Shown here piece after piece: positions 1-7,523 of a stretch of DNA of 12,322 nt. The notes beneath the pieces are model-generated. The model was given only the letters and a program-made list of their open reading frames with translations. It ran no database searches and was not told the origin of the DNA. The DNA is from Bradyrhizobiaceae bacterium (GTDB lineage: Bacteria > Pseudomonadota > Alphaproteobacteria > Rhizobiales > Hyphomicrobiaceae). The stretch covers positions 1 through 12,322 of the forward strand of contig CANJPN010000146.1 of the NCBI GenBank assembly GCA_947475855.1. Reading direction: 5' to 3'. The first letter of the stretch is position 1; each line of letters opens with the position of its first letter. Position numbers and translations under genes: made by a program.

Positions 1-828
1 CCGGCCGAGCACAGTCCGCATGTAGTTGAAAAAATAGCGGTTCGAACCCGCCTCACCGAACACGCGCTCCTTCGCCTGGGCGTCGGTTGGCGCAACGCAG
101 ATATTACGAGCGACCCGCCACGTCTCGCCCGACGCCCGCTTGCCCAAACGTGAACACGCTTCCGAGTAAACCTTCCAGTGCGAGCCAACCGAATGCGTCG
201 GAATGATATTAGCCGAGATCATGCCCCACCCGCGCTCGGCAGCAAGTGCCGCTGACGACGAATTGGGGCTGGCCAGTGAAATCGAGATCGGCGGCCCACC
301 CGGCTGAAAGGCCTTGGGCATCGTACCGATGCCGAGTTCCGGGATGATCGCTTCTTCCAGCCGCACTTTCCGGAATTCACCCTCGAAGCGATAAGGCGGA
401 TCGTTGCCCCAGATGTACTGGATCAGATCGACTGCTTCCGTCACCCGCCGCACGCGCGCTGCATGGTCCGTCACCCCGAACAGCTCAAAGTCGGAGACAA
501 GGCCACCAGGCCCAACGCCAAGCATGAACCGGCCTCGGCTCATATGATCGAGCTGCGCTGCTTCCGCTGCTACGATGACCGGATCGTGGTTCGGCACATT
601 CACGACGGCCGTGCCAAAGCGCAGCCGCTTGGTCTGAGGTACGAGCCCGGCCATGAACATCATCGGCGATGGGATAGGCTCGGTTGTCGCCGAGAAATGC
701 TCGCCGACCCAGACCTCCGCGAAGCCGAGCTTCTCGGCGAGCAGCGACTTCTCGGTATCCTCCGCGAGCGTATCTGCGAGCAGCCGCCCCGCCGGATGCA
801 CCGGCATCATGAACAAGCCGAGATGCAT
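1..828 (-). CDS. Luciferase-like flavin-dependent monooxygenase (LLM class), C-terminus cut by window edge
   Basis: Translating the minus strand from the ATG at 828 gives 276 residues that run off the left edge without a stop. The N-terminus MHLGLFMMPVHP, the segment AEVWVGEHFS (residues 37-46), LRFGTAVVNVPNHDP (69-83) and RGRFMLGVGPGG (98-109) are typical of bacterial-luciferase-family TIM barrels that oxidise substrates with reduced flavin (FMNH2 or F420) and oxygen. Family members are usually about 330-380 residues, so the last quarter is probably missing. The start is chosen because a G-rich stretch (GGGGGG, 832-837) sits just upstream; the ATG at 839 is in another frame. It follows the M24 gene by 119 bases on the same strand and may be the last gene of the catabolic set. 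The subgroup resembles limonene-monooxygenase-like proteins, but the substrate is not readable from sequence. Confidence 0.9.
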   Translation of the reverse strand, partial: MHLGLFMMPVHPAGRLLADTLAEDTEKSLLAEKLGFAEVWVGEHFSATTEPIPSPMMFMAGLVPQTKRLRFGTAVVNVPNHDPVIVAAEAAQLDHMSRGRFMLGVGPGGLVSDFELFGVTDHAARVRRVTEAVDLIQYIWGNDPPYRFEGEFRKVRLEEAIIPELGIGTMPKAFQPGGPPISISLASPNSSSAALAAERGWGMISANIIPTHSVGSHWKVYSEACSRLGKRASGETWRVARNICVAPTDAQAKERVFGEAGSNRYFFNYMRTVLGR

Positions 829-947
829 GCGCCCCCCATTATTCTCGCCTTCCCGTAATGAGAAAGGCCTGGACCGGGAAGAAACGTCGATCGCTTCGCC
901 TCCAGCCCCAATTCGTGGAATTCCATATCCGGCGAGCGCAGGAAGCC

Positions 948-2147
948 TCACCCCAGCTCGACGATCACCTCGGGGAACTTGTGCAGCCGCTCGCCGGGCC
1001 CGTCCTTGCCGATGATGTAGTTGTCGCACACCCACGACATGATCCCACGGTGCACATAGGTCGGATGCACCACGATGTTGGTGTCCACTTCGATCGGCAG
1101 CGGCTCGTCATTGCGGATCAGCGGCCGCTCGACGAGATCGTAGCCTTGCCCGTGACAGTACAAGCGCGCCTCTTCCGGCCGCTTGTTCTTTTTCATGAAC
1201 GCGTTGTACTGGTCCCAGATCTCCTTGCAGGGCGTACCGGGCTTCAGCAGGTTCAGCGTGAAGCGCCTTGCCTCCAGGCAGAACTGGAACTCTTCCTTCA
1301 ATTCCGCCGAGGCCTTGCCGAGCACGCACGTGCGGCCGAGCTCGGTGTACATGCCGCCGGGTCCGCTATCTTCGACGAGCAAGGTGAAGTAGTCACCTTC
1401 GCGAATGACACGGTTCTGATAGTGCCGCTGGCCGAATACGGCCGCCTCTCCCAGCGGTGCGGACGCGCACAGATAGATGCCGTTTTCGCTGCCGTGCCGT
1501 TGGCTCCACTCCTGCGCGATCGCCGCAACGTCGCGGTCGCGCATGCCAGGCTCGATCGCGCCGAACGCGGCGCGCATCGCGCCGTCCTGCATCGCCGCTG
1601 CACGCCGCACAAGCTCCTGCTCTTCCGCGCTCTTGATGATTTTGATGCGGTCGACGAGTTCCGTCGCATCGACGAACTTCGCTTTGGGAAACTCCTTGCG
1701 CACATAGTCCACCACGGCAGCGGACATCTGGTACATGCCGACGAGTCCGATCGTCCCGCTGGCGTAGGGCTGCAGCCCCTTCGCCGCCAACTCCGCGTCG
1801 TAGGGCGCGGTGTAATGGCACGAGGCATAGCTCGGCGTCGTCAACCACAGCTTCACGCCGCGCCTGATTCCGTCGCCCTCGTGCGGCAGCGTCTTCGCCA
1901 TGCCGAACGGCCCCTGACTGACGAGCGTCATGTCTTCGCCCTGGGGAAACACGACCGTCTGCGGATAACCGTTGGTGGCCGGCAGGTCCGTGAAGTACTT
2001 CACATAACCGCCCATGTGGTCGTTGTTGTTCTGCATCAGCAGCGCATCGATCTTGGCCGCCTTCATGGCCGCGCGAACGGCCGTCCAGCGCCGCTCCAGC
2101 TCCCTCATCGAAATCGGTGTTTGCAGGCGGGGCGAAAGCTCGGTCAT
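948..2147 (-). CDS. M24-family (creatinase/aminopeptidase P fold) protein with degenerate metal site
   Basis: This is a 399-residue protein with a creatinase-type N-terminal domain (about 15-165) and a pita-bread C-terminal domain (about 175-395). In metal-dependent M24 peptidases five ligands (Asp, Asp, His, Glu, Glu) hold two metals. By motif alignment by eye, the aspartate region here reads VEDSGPGGMYTELGRT (E259/D260, then E269), the first His is kept (H332 in CHGQGYD), the next Glu is replaced by H361 (VVHPTY) and the last by C374 (WVCDNY). It is therefore unlikely to be an ordinary dinuclear Xaa-Pro peptidase. A metal-free hydrolase of the creatinase or ectoine-hydrolase kind, possibly acting on a C-N bond, is more likely. 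The start at 2147 has GAGG about seven bases upstream. The gene lies 103 bases downstream of the Bug receptor gene, on the same strand. The fold is confident; the substrate is unknown. Confidence 0.88.
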   Translation of the reverse strand: MTELSPRLQTPISMRELERRWTAVRAAMKAAKIDALLMQNNNDHMGGYVKYFTDLPATNGYPQTVVFPQGEDMTLVSQGPFGMAKTLPHEGDGIRRGVKLWLTTPSYASCHYTAPYDAELAAKGLQPYASGTIGLVGMYQMSAAVVDYVRKEFPKAKFVDATELVDRIKIIKSAEEQELVRRAAAMQDGAMRAAFGAIEPGMRDRDVAAIAQEWSQRHGSENGIYLCASAPLGEAAVFGQRHYQNRVIREGDYFTLLVEDSGPGGMYTELGRTCVLGKASAELKEEFQFCLEARRFTLNLLKPGTPCKEIWDQYNAFMKKNKRPEEARLYCHGQGYDLVERPLIRNDEPLPIEVDTNIVVHPTYVHRGIMSWVCDNYIIGKDGPGERLHKFPEVIVELG

Positions 2148-2171
2148 GGCGTCCTCGGGATTTGAAGTGAG

Positions 2172-2197
2172 ATCTCTCAGGAGAATCTATCAGAGAT
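2172..2197. promoter_or_regulatory. Imperfect dyad upstream of the M24 gene, possible operator
   Basis: Arms ATCTCT (2172-2177) and AGAGAT (2192-2197) are inverted around a 14-base centre, 25 bases upstream of the M24 start codon. The inner part is only weakly symmetric. The position suits an operator or a leader hairpin in the gap between the Bug and M24 genes. No U-tract follows, so it is not a convincing terminator. Confidence 0.3.
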
Positions 2198-2250
2198 ATC
2201 GGAACCGGGCCAACCCAAGGCCCCGACAACGCCCCGACCTCTTGGGACCG

Positions 2251-3309
2251 TTAACGGGTCAAGGAGCGCAGCCGGGCAATAACATCAGGCGGCGCACCGT
2301 ACGCCCGGTCGATGAGAGCATTGATCGTGGCGCCATCGACGGGATCGATCTCCACCTTCTCCCGCGCTGCGTGCGCCAGGAACTCCTTGTCCTTCATCGT
2401 GGCATCGAAGGCCGCCCGCAGCACCGCCACCCGGTCGGCGGGCACCTTCGGCGCAACCATGAACGGCCGCCCCATCACCTGCTCGACGAACCCGATCTCG
2501 AACAGCCCCTTGTCCTCCCGCTTCTCCAACAATTCCAGGATCGTCGGCACGGCGGGAAATGCCGCGTCCCGCTTCATCCCCATTTGAAGGACCACGCTGG
2601 CAGTCCCGCTTGCGAGCCACGGCGCGATGCGCCCGCGAAACGCTGCCGACGAACCGCCGGAGATATGCCCGTCGACTTCGTGTCGCTCGACCGCGAGCAG
2701 CGCCGCCTGCGACCCCTGATAGCCCTCGACGGATTTAAGCCGCGTACCGAACGTCGCGTTCAGCATCCGCGAGTAGATCGACGTTGGCGAATTCGACGCC
2801 GTCGAGCTGAGCGCGATCTCGCGGCCCTTAAGATCCGCGGCCGACTTCACGCCGGTCTTCGCATTGATGATGACGAGCCCGATTTCCTGCTGCGGCGAGC
2901 CCAACCACTGAAACTGTTGCGGCTCGTACTGCACCGCCGACTTGTCGAAGTCGTAGATCTTCACCAGCCCCGCATTGCGCGACAGTCCGCCGATCACCGA
3001 GCCGTCCTGCGGCGCGACATTAGCGATGTAGTTGGCGGCCCGAAGCCCTTCCGCACCGACCATGTTCTGCACCACGATCGACGGCTCGCCGGGAATGTGG
3101 CGCGGCATGTGCACGGCCAAGAGCCGCGCATATTGATCATACCCACCGCCCGGCGATGCCGCCGTGATCAGCGTCATCCGGCGCGCCTTGTAGAACTCCG
3201 CGGCAGACTGCGCCTCGGCATCATCCATCGAAAAGTTGCTGGCCAGGACCGAAATCAGCGCAATCACGGCGCGGCGCGAGAGCTTCGGCGAATAAGCATC
3301 AGCCATCAC
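2251..3309 (-). CDS. Bug/TctC-family tripartite tricarboxylate transporter substrate-binding protein
   Basis: This is a 352-residue periplasmic receptor for tripartite tricarboxylate transporters, which capture carboxylates for a TctAB membrane pair. The N-terminus has basic residues (SRR, 11-13), a hydrophobic stretch and a likely signal-peptidase site near AEA|QS (residues 33/34). Family signatures follow: ASPGGGYDQYARLLA (51-65), IPGEPSIVVQNMVGAEGLRA (72-91), and a terminal region with a VPADRVAVLRAAFDA motif (290-304). Length fits the family. Translation can begin at GTG 3309 or at the adjacent ATG 3306. The upstream CoA-transferase stop TGA (3308-3306) shares a base with that ATG, which indicates translational coupling. 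No tctA or tctB gene is in the window, so it is an orphan receptor here. Its ligand is probably an organic acid, inferred from the family and neighbours. Confidence 0.94.
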   Translation of the reverse strand: MMADAYSPKLSRRAVIALISVLASNFSMDDAEAQSAAEFYKARRMTLITAASPGGGYDQYARLLAVHMPRHIPGEPSIVVQNMVGAEGLRAANYIANVAPQDGSVIGGLSRNAGLVKIYDFDKSAVQYEPQQFQWLGSPQQEIGLVIINAKTGVKSAADLKGREIALSSTASNSPTSIYSRMLNATFGTRLKSVEGYQGSQAALLAVERHEVDGHISGGSSAAFRGRIAPWLASGTASVVLQMGMKRDAAFPAVPTILELLEKREDKGLFEIGFVEQVMGRPFMVAPKVPADRVAVLRAAFDATMKDKEFLAHAAREKVEIDPVDGATINALIDRAYGAPPDVIARLRSLTR

Positions 3310-4451
3310 AGCGTCCTCCCCGGCTTCAGCGCCGCGATGATCTCCTGCGTGTGCTCGCCGAGTTCCGGCGAAACCGAACGTATCGTCGGCGGCGTCCCCG
3401 ACATGCGAAGCCCGCCACGCACCAGTCCGACTTTACCCAGTATCCGATGCGGCACCTCCACACGCATTCCCAGATGCTCGACCTGCGGATCGGAAAACAC
3501 GTCAGCGAAATTGTTGAGCGGTGCTGCCGGAACATCCTCCGCGAGCAATTTCTCGATCCAATCCCTCCGCGGCGCCGATTTGAAGATCGCAGCAAGTTCT
3601 TCATGTAGCTGATCGTAGTTTCGCCCCCGCGCATCGCGCGCGGCAAAGCGCTCATCCTTCAGCCACTCGGGCTTGCCGACAACGCGAACGAGCCCTTCCC
3701 AGAATTTCTGTGGCGACGACAGATGGATGACGAACGGCTTCTCGTCCCCGGCCACGAATGCGAATACCTGCGCGCGGTGCGTCCGGGTGGCGCGACTCGG
3801 CGTCTTCCCGTTCTCGAAAAAATTGGCGGCATTCTCGCCGCAAAACGACAGCGTTGCCTCGAGCAGCGACGTATCGATGCGCTGGCCGACGCCGCTGACG
3901 CCACGCGCCACGAGAGCTGCAAGTATCCCCTGCGCCGCGACCATTCCCGACAAGTGGTCCGACAGCGAAATGCCCATCGGACGAGGATCGTCCATGTCGG
4001 TCAGCAAACTCAGAAGACCGCTCGTGGCCTGGCCCACTGTGTCGTAGCCGGGCCGCGTGGAATAAGGGCCTGTGTCGCCGAAACCTGTGATCGCACAGTA
4101 GATGAGGCGTGGATTCTCCGCTTTGAGATTCTCATAGCCCAGCCCAAGGCGCTCCATCGCGCCACTACGGAAGTTCTCGATGATCACATCCGCGCTCGCC
4201 GCGATCAAACGCGCATCGGCCTTGCCTTGCGCCGTCTTGAGATCGAGCGCCACGCTCTTCTTGTTACGGTTCACCGAGCCGAACGTCGGGCTGTAGACAA
4301 CGCGGCCCCAGCTCCTGAATGGATCACCCTTGTCTGGACTTTCCACCTTGATGACCTCGGCGCCGAGATCACCCAGCATCATCCCTGCGTACGGCCCCGA
4401 GACGTAGCTCGCAAACTCGACGACGCGGATTCCATCCAGTGCTCCGGCCAC
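3306..4451 (-). CDS. CaiB/BaiF (type III) CoA-transferase family protein
   Basis: Family III CoA-transferases move CoA between acids through an enzyme-bound aspartyl-CoA intermediate. Signatures include LDGIRVVEFASYVSGPYAG, GDLGAEVIKVE and NRNKKSVALDL near the N-terminus, VIIENFRSGAMERLGLGY, and AITGFGDTGPY. The Asp in SLSDHLSG matches the catalytic Asp169 of formyl-CoA transferase; it is residue 169 when counted from the upstream GTG at 4463. The frame is open from that GTG, but I prefer the GTG at 4451 because GGGGAG (4456-4461) lies just before it and the protein then starts with AGALDGIRVVE, as relatives do. The product is about 381 residues, a normal length. Its stop overlaps the Bug receptor start, so uptake and CoA activation of one carboxylate is a natural reading. 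Donor and acceptor acids are unknown. Confidence 0.94.
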   Translation of the reverse strand: MAGALDGIRVVEFASYVSGPYAGMMLGDLGAEVIKVESPDKGDPFRSWGRVVYSPTFGSVNRNKKSVALDLKTAQGKADARLIAASADVIIENFRSGAMERLGLGYENLKAENPRLIYCAITGFGDTGPYSTRPGYDTVGQATSGLLSLLTDMDDPRPMGISLSDHLSGMVAAQGILAALVARGVSGVGQRIDTSLLEATLSFCGENAANFFENGKTPSRATRTHRAQVFAFVAGDEKPFVIHLSSPQKFWEGLVRVVGKPEWLKDERFAARDARGRNYDQLHEELAAIFKSAPRRDWIEKLLAEDVPAAPLNNFADVFSDPQVEHLGMRVEVPHRILGKVGLVRGGLRMSGTPPTIRSVSPELGEHTQEIIAALKPGRTL

Positions 4452-4545
4452 GGCGCTCCCCACGATCAGATTTCGTTGGGGAAACTGTAGAGCCTGATCG
4501 GCCCGGACGAAAGCGATTCAGTTCCCGCTGCCGGCCAACGCCAGA

Positions 4546-6513
4546 TCAATGCCGCCGTTCGTACTTCGCAAGCACAGCGTTGGCCCGCTCCAGCGTCGCA
4601 TCCGCGATCGCCGCAAACCCTTCCGCCGTCGGATGGAACGCACCCGAATACGTTGCCGCGAGCAGCAACTGGAACCACTGGATGCTCTCCAGCTTCAGCA
4701 CCTTCTGCAGCAGTCCCTGCGCGACATGGAAGTTGCCCGTCATGAACGCATCGTTGGGCGTGCGGAACCAGCGCTGCCGCGAGGCGTAGGCCTGAAAATC
4801 GGCCGGGTTGTAGGGCTCCCATTCACCATTGATGCGCCGCGGCATGCGTAGATCGTCGACGCTCGACAATGCATTTTCCGCCCAGCCCGCACAGATGCCC
4901 CGCCCAAGGAACTGATCGCGATGGCGCTCGACGAACGTCCAGCCGTGCTCCCGCGCCGACGCACGCATCACCCGCTGTAATTTGTCCGCCGCCCGCTGGC
5001 TCTCCCGCGCCTTCGAAGCAGACAACCGGAAATCCGGCACCACTTCCATGCCTGCCGAGCTGTCGGGGCAGACGGCCCGGCCATCCTCGAGCAGCGCCAT
5101 CGCAGGATACGCCGTCAACACGACGCGATCGCTCTCGTTCCAGGGCACATGCAGTAGATTGTGGAACGCCCGGTTCAGCGATTTGTAGCGCTCGTCGAGA
5201 ACATCGAGTGCAGCATTGGCTTCACGCTCGCCGTGCACCTGTCCGATCCACCCGCCGAGCCGCCGCAGGTTGGTATCATCCGACAGCACCGCATTGGCGA
5301 CGAGGCGCGCAAAGCCTACGTCGTTGCCGCCGACCGACATCAAGATCAGATCGATCTTGCGCGCAGTCTCCTGCTGGCACTTGTGCAATACGAGACCGCC
5401 TTGCAGCGCCTCGATCTTGCCGTTCATATGATAGGCTTCTGGAAGATCCTGCGCCGGCGCTTCGGAGCTACCGCATTGCGCGATCGCCACCGCGGAGATC
5501 TGCGAGTATTCAGGCGGCGCCGGCACCCACTCGTTGCCCTTGTAGCGCAAAAACAGCCCATGAACGACCTCCGCGCCCGAGCACGCCACACCGACGTACG
5601 TCACGGCTCGATGCGGATTTTCCAGCGAAATCTGGAGCGCCGCGCGCAGTTGATACGAGTAGAGCGAGCGATGGCACGCCTGATCGACCCATCGCGCGTT
5701 ATTTGCGATGAAATCGCGGTCGCCTATCTGCCGCCAATTGCCTGCCCGCGCGGGATAACCCACCGGCTGACTGACTGCATTCCGCTTGGGATCCTGGCGG
5801 CCGTAGTCGGCGACACGCTCGCGCGAGAACCGCACGGGAACGTCGGGATTGCCTTCGCCGCTGCCGAAGCTGTCCCCCATCCCGACGATGAAAACATCCC
5901 GAACACGGACGTCTTCTTCCGCCACCTCGCGGCCATCGATCTCGACGCTGAGAGAGAGCCCCGCCGGATAGGGCACCTGCATCTCGACAGGCTTGGCACA
6001 AGACTGCTTCACCACCACGGCGGGTTCGCTGTTGCGGCCCTTCTGCGTCCCATACCACACGCAAGGAGTGTGCTCGGCGTCGGGAAATCCCACCAACTCA
6101 GCAACAATGCGGTGGCTGTCGGGCTGCGCATACGGCTTCCCATCGGGACAAACATGCTCATTCTTCGCAGCATTCCAGCACGGCCGCCCTTCGATCGTCG
6201 CAGCCCACCCTTCCGGATGCCGAGAGGCAAGCGCGCGCTCTGCGCTCAAAATCGGTGTGCGCCGCTGCTCGGGCGTGAGCGCGATCCACGTCGCGCGATG
6301 CACGTCCACATCGCGAGGGTTCGAGAAGAACCGGAATGAGTTACGGACGCGCCATTCGATCTTCACGCCCAGCGGTATTTCTGCCGCCCGGTTGCCCTTG
6401 GAGCCCTCTTCCGCCTGATCGGCCACCTGCCCCGTCCCGCCCTCGGAAGCGGCAGGCTCGACGAGCATAGTCACCAGCACCATGGCACTGAACAAGCGCC
6501 GCATGAAATTCAT
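4546..6513 (-). CDS. Exported SGNH/GDSL hydrolase (SEST-like) with unrecognised N-terminal domain
   Basis: Counted from the ATG at 6513, the protein has 655 residues. Residues 1-23 form a signal peptide (MRR, hydrophobic core, AAS). Residues 30-205 are a region I do not recognise, with four cysteines (112, 122, 151, 172). The hydrolase part follows: block I GMGDSFGSGEG with nucleophile S215, CHRS at about 280, the oxyanion-hole segment ACSGA near 311, block III SVGGNDVGFA with N397, and FHPTAEGF with catalytic H627. The Asp usually three residues before that His is Gly624, as in SEST-type esterases that use a main-chain carbonyl instead. The likely role is ester or acyl hydrolysis on lipids or polysaccharide outside the cytoplasm; the substrate is unknown. 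At about 655 residues it is much larger than a minimal GDSL enzyme. It lies 82 bases after the synthase-like gene and before the CoA-transferase gene. Confidence 0.85.
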   Translation of the reverse strand: MNFMRRLFSAMVLVTMLVEPAASEGGTGQVADQAEEGSKGNRAAEIPLGVKIEWRVRNSFRFFSNPRDVDVHRATWIALTPEQRRTPILSAERALASRHPEGWAATIEGRPCWNAAKNEHVCPDGKPYAQPDSHRIVAELVGFPDAEHTPCVWYGTQKGRNSEPAVVVKQSCAKPVEMQVPYPAGLSLSVEIDGREVAEEDVRVRDVFIVGMGDSFGSGEGNPDVPVRFSRERVADYGRQDPKRNAVSQPVGYPARAGNWRQIGDRDFIANNARWVDQACHRSLYSYQLRAALQISLENPHRAVTYVGVACSGAEVVHGLFLRYKGNEWVPAPPEYSQISAVAIAQCGSSEAPAQDLPEAYHMNGKIEALQGGLVLHKCQQETARKIDLILMSVGGNDVGFARLVANAVLSDDTNLRRLGGWIGQVHGEREANAALDVLDERYKSLNRAFHNLLHVPWNESDRVVLTAYPAMALLEDGRAVCPDSSAGMEVVPDFRLSASKARESQRAADKLQRVMRASAREHGWTFVERHRDQFLGRGICAGWAENALSSVDDLRMPRRINGEWEPYNPADFQAYASRQRWFRTPNDAFMTGNFHVAQGLLQKVLKLESIQWFQLLLAATYSGAFHPTAEGFAAIADATLERANAVLAKYERRH

Positions 6514-6522
6514 GTTGCTCAT

Positions 6523-6528
6523 CCCCTC
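6523..6528 (-). promoter_or_regulatory. Ribosome binding site that sets the SGNH hydrolase start
   Basis: GAGGGG on the minus strand abuts the ATG at 6522 with no spacing but stands nine bases before the in-frame ATG at 6513. The spacing favours 6513, three codons further in, as the true start. Confidence 0.6.
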
Positions 6529-6595
6529 GCGTTACCCTGACCGCGCAACCGGATTATGACGAGCCGCCCCGCATACGAACCCGATCGCCGTCCGC

Positions 6596-7474
6596 TCAAA
6601 CACGCCCGGTTCGGCTTGTCCGCCAAACGCGCCAGACCCGCGTCAATGGCGTTGTGTCGAGCGCTTGCAGAGACACGATCTCCCCCCCCTTGCTCACCTT
6701 CAAATAGGGCCGAACCAGGGCGATGGGTAGTGCGGCAACTCGCACGAGACGATCCGCCTCTTGATAACTCCGGCCAAGCAACTTGAGCCGCGCTTCGACG
6801 GCAACAGCCACCTCGCTTTGAACGCCGCGCCACGATAAGCGCGCCGCCTCGCCGGCAACAACATCTGCACTCGGATGAGCGGCAAGTCCGTGGCTTTCGA
6901 GAAGCCGTGTCGGCAGAACGATTCGCCCCTGTGCCAGTTCGGCGGGCGCCTCGATCAGACACCGCACGAGCCCATACAGAACACCTGCCTCAGCCAGAAC
7001 CGTCGGCGGAGTGCCACGGCCACCAAGTATCCGCCACGCCGCCTCGAACAGGCCGCCGTCGTAAGCCGCCAGATGAGCGACCAACTGATCTAGATCACGA
7101 AACGGACGGTCGTCGAGCCGCAAAGATTGCCCGTCCAGCACGCGATGCATGATGTCGAGCGGAACATCGTGCCGCTGCAATGCTCCGGCCAAAGCATCCG
7201 CAATCGGATTTCCAGAGGCTGCACCACCGCCCGCCATCGCATCGAGCGCATCGCGCCACCATTGCAGCCGAATCTCACCGATCATCGGCTGGCTGACATC
7301 ACCAGGAATCCGCGCGATCTCGCCGGCAAACGCCGCGAGCGAGATGAGAGCGTCTCTCACAGGCGAAGGTGCGAGCAGTGCCGACAGATAGCGATCACGC
7401 TCGAAAGCCCGCGCGGCGGCCCGCACAATCTGGGCCTGCGTCGCGCCACCGTACTGTCCGTCAACACCGCTCAA
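6596..7474 (-). CDS. Squalene/phytoene synthase-like protein, NDUFAF6-type, without catalytic aspartates
   Basis: The 292-residue protein begins at a TTG (7474) with GGAG six bases upstream (7481-7484). The open frame extends to 7621 but would then overlap the previous gene and start with an atypical arginine-rich peptide. The fold is shown by RYLSALLAP, LAAFAGEIARI, IGEIRLQWWRDAL (65-77) and GRIVLP (183-188). True prenyl-coupling enzymes carry two Asp-rich motifs that bind Mg-diphosphate. Here the first site reads GEIARIPGD and the second LIEAPAELAQGR (E175, E179), so neither is intact. The ending PLTRVWRVWRTSR resembles alphaproteobacterial members of this group. Relatives include the mitochondrial complex I assembly factor NDUFAF6, and the nearby Mth938 gene supports that assignment. 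A role in respiratory complex assembly is inferred. A run of eight G occurs near the 3' end. Confidence 0.82.
   Translation of the reverse strand: MSGVDGQYGGATQAQIVRAAARAFERDRYLSALLAPSPVRDALISLAAFAGEIARIPGDVSQPMIGEIRLQWWRDALDAMAGGGAASGNPIADALAGALQRHDVPLDIMHRVLDGQSLRLDDRPFRDLDQLVAHLAAYDGGLFEAAWRILGGRGTPPTVLAEAGVLYGLVRCLIEAPAELAQGRIVLPTRLLESHGLAAHPSADVVAGEAARLSWRGVQSEVAVAVEARLKLLGRSYQEADRLVRVAALPIALVRPYLKVSKGGEIVSLQALDTTPLTRVWRVWRTSRTGRV
6682..6689 (-). repeat. G8 homopolymer inside the synthase-like gene
   Basis: Eight G in the coding strand encode part of SKGGEI near residue 262. The frame is intact as given. A one-base slip would alter the last 30 residues, so this is a possible slippage or sequencing-error point. 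Confidence 0.6.
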
Positions 7475-7523
7475 GCGTCGCTCCACAAAGACAGCAAGCG
7501 GCCGACTTTGCGTCGCCCTTGCA

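Noticed and set aside
858..2165. Long plus-strand open frame (435 codons)
   Set aside because: It is antisense to the M24 gene, rich in Arg, His and Leu with no family motif; a typical shadow in high-GC DNA.
2203..2222. Possible terminator after the Bug gene (GGGCC, seven-base loop, GGCCC)
   Set aside because: The stem is only five pairs and no U-rich tract follows on the minus strand.
2014..3612. Long plus-strand open frame (532 codons)
   Set aside because: It is antisense across the Bug and CoA-transferase genes, Arg-rich, with no recognisable domain.
5161..6339. Plus-strand open frame (392 codons)
   Set aside because: It is antisense to the SGNH hydrolase gene, whose catalytic blocks are clear; the composition is that of a shadow frame.
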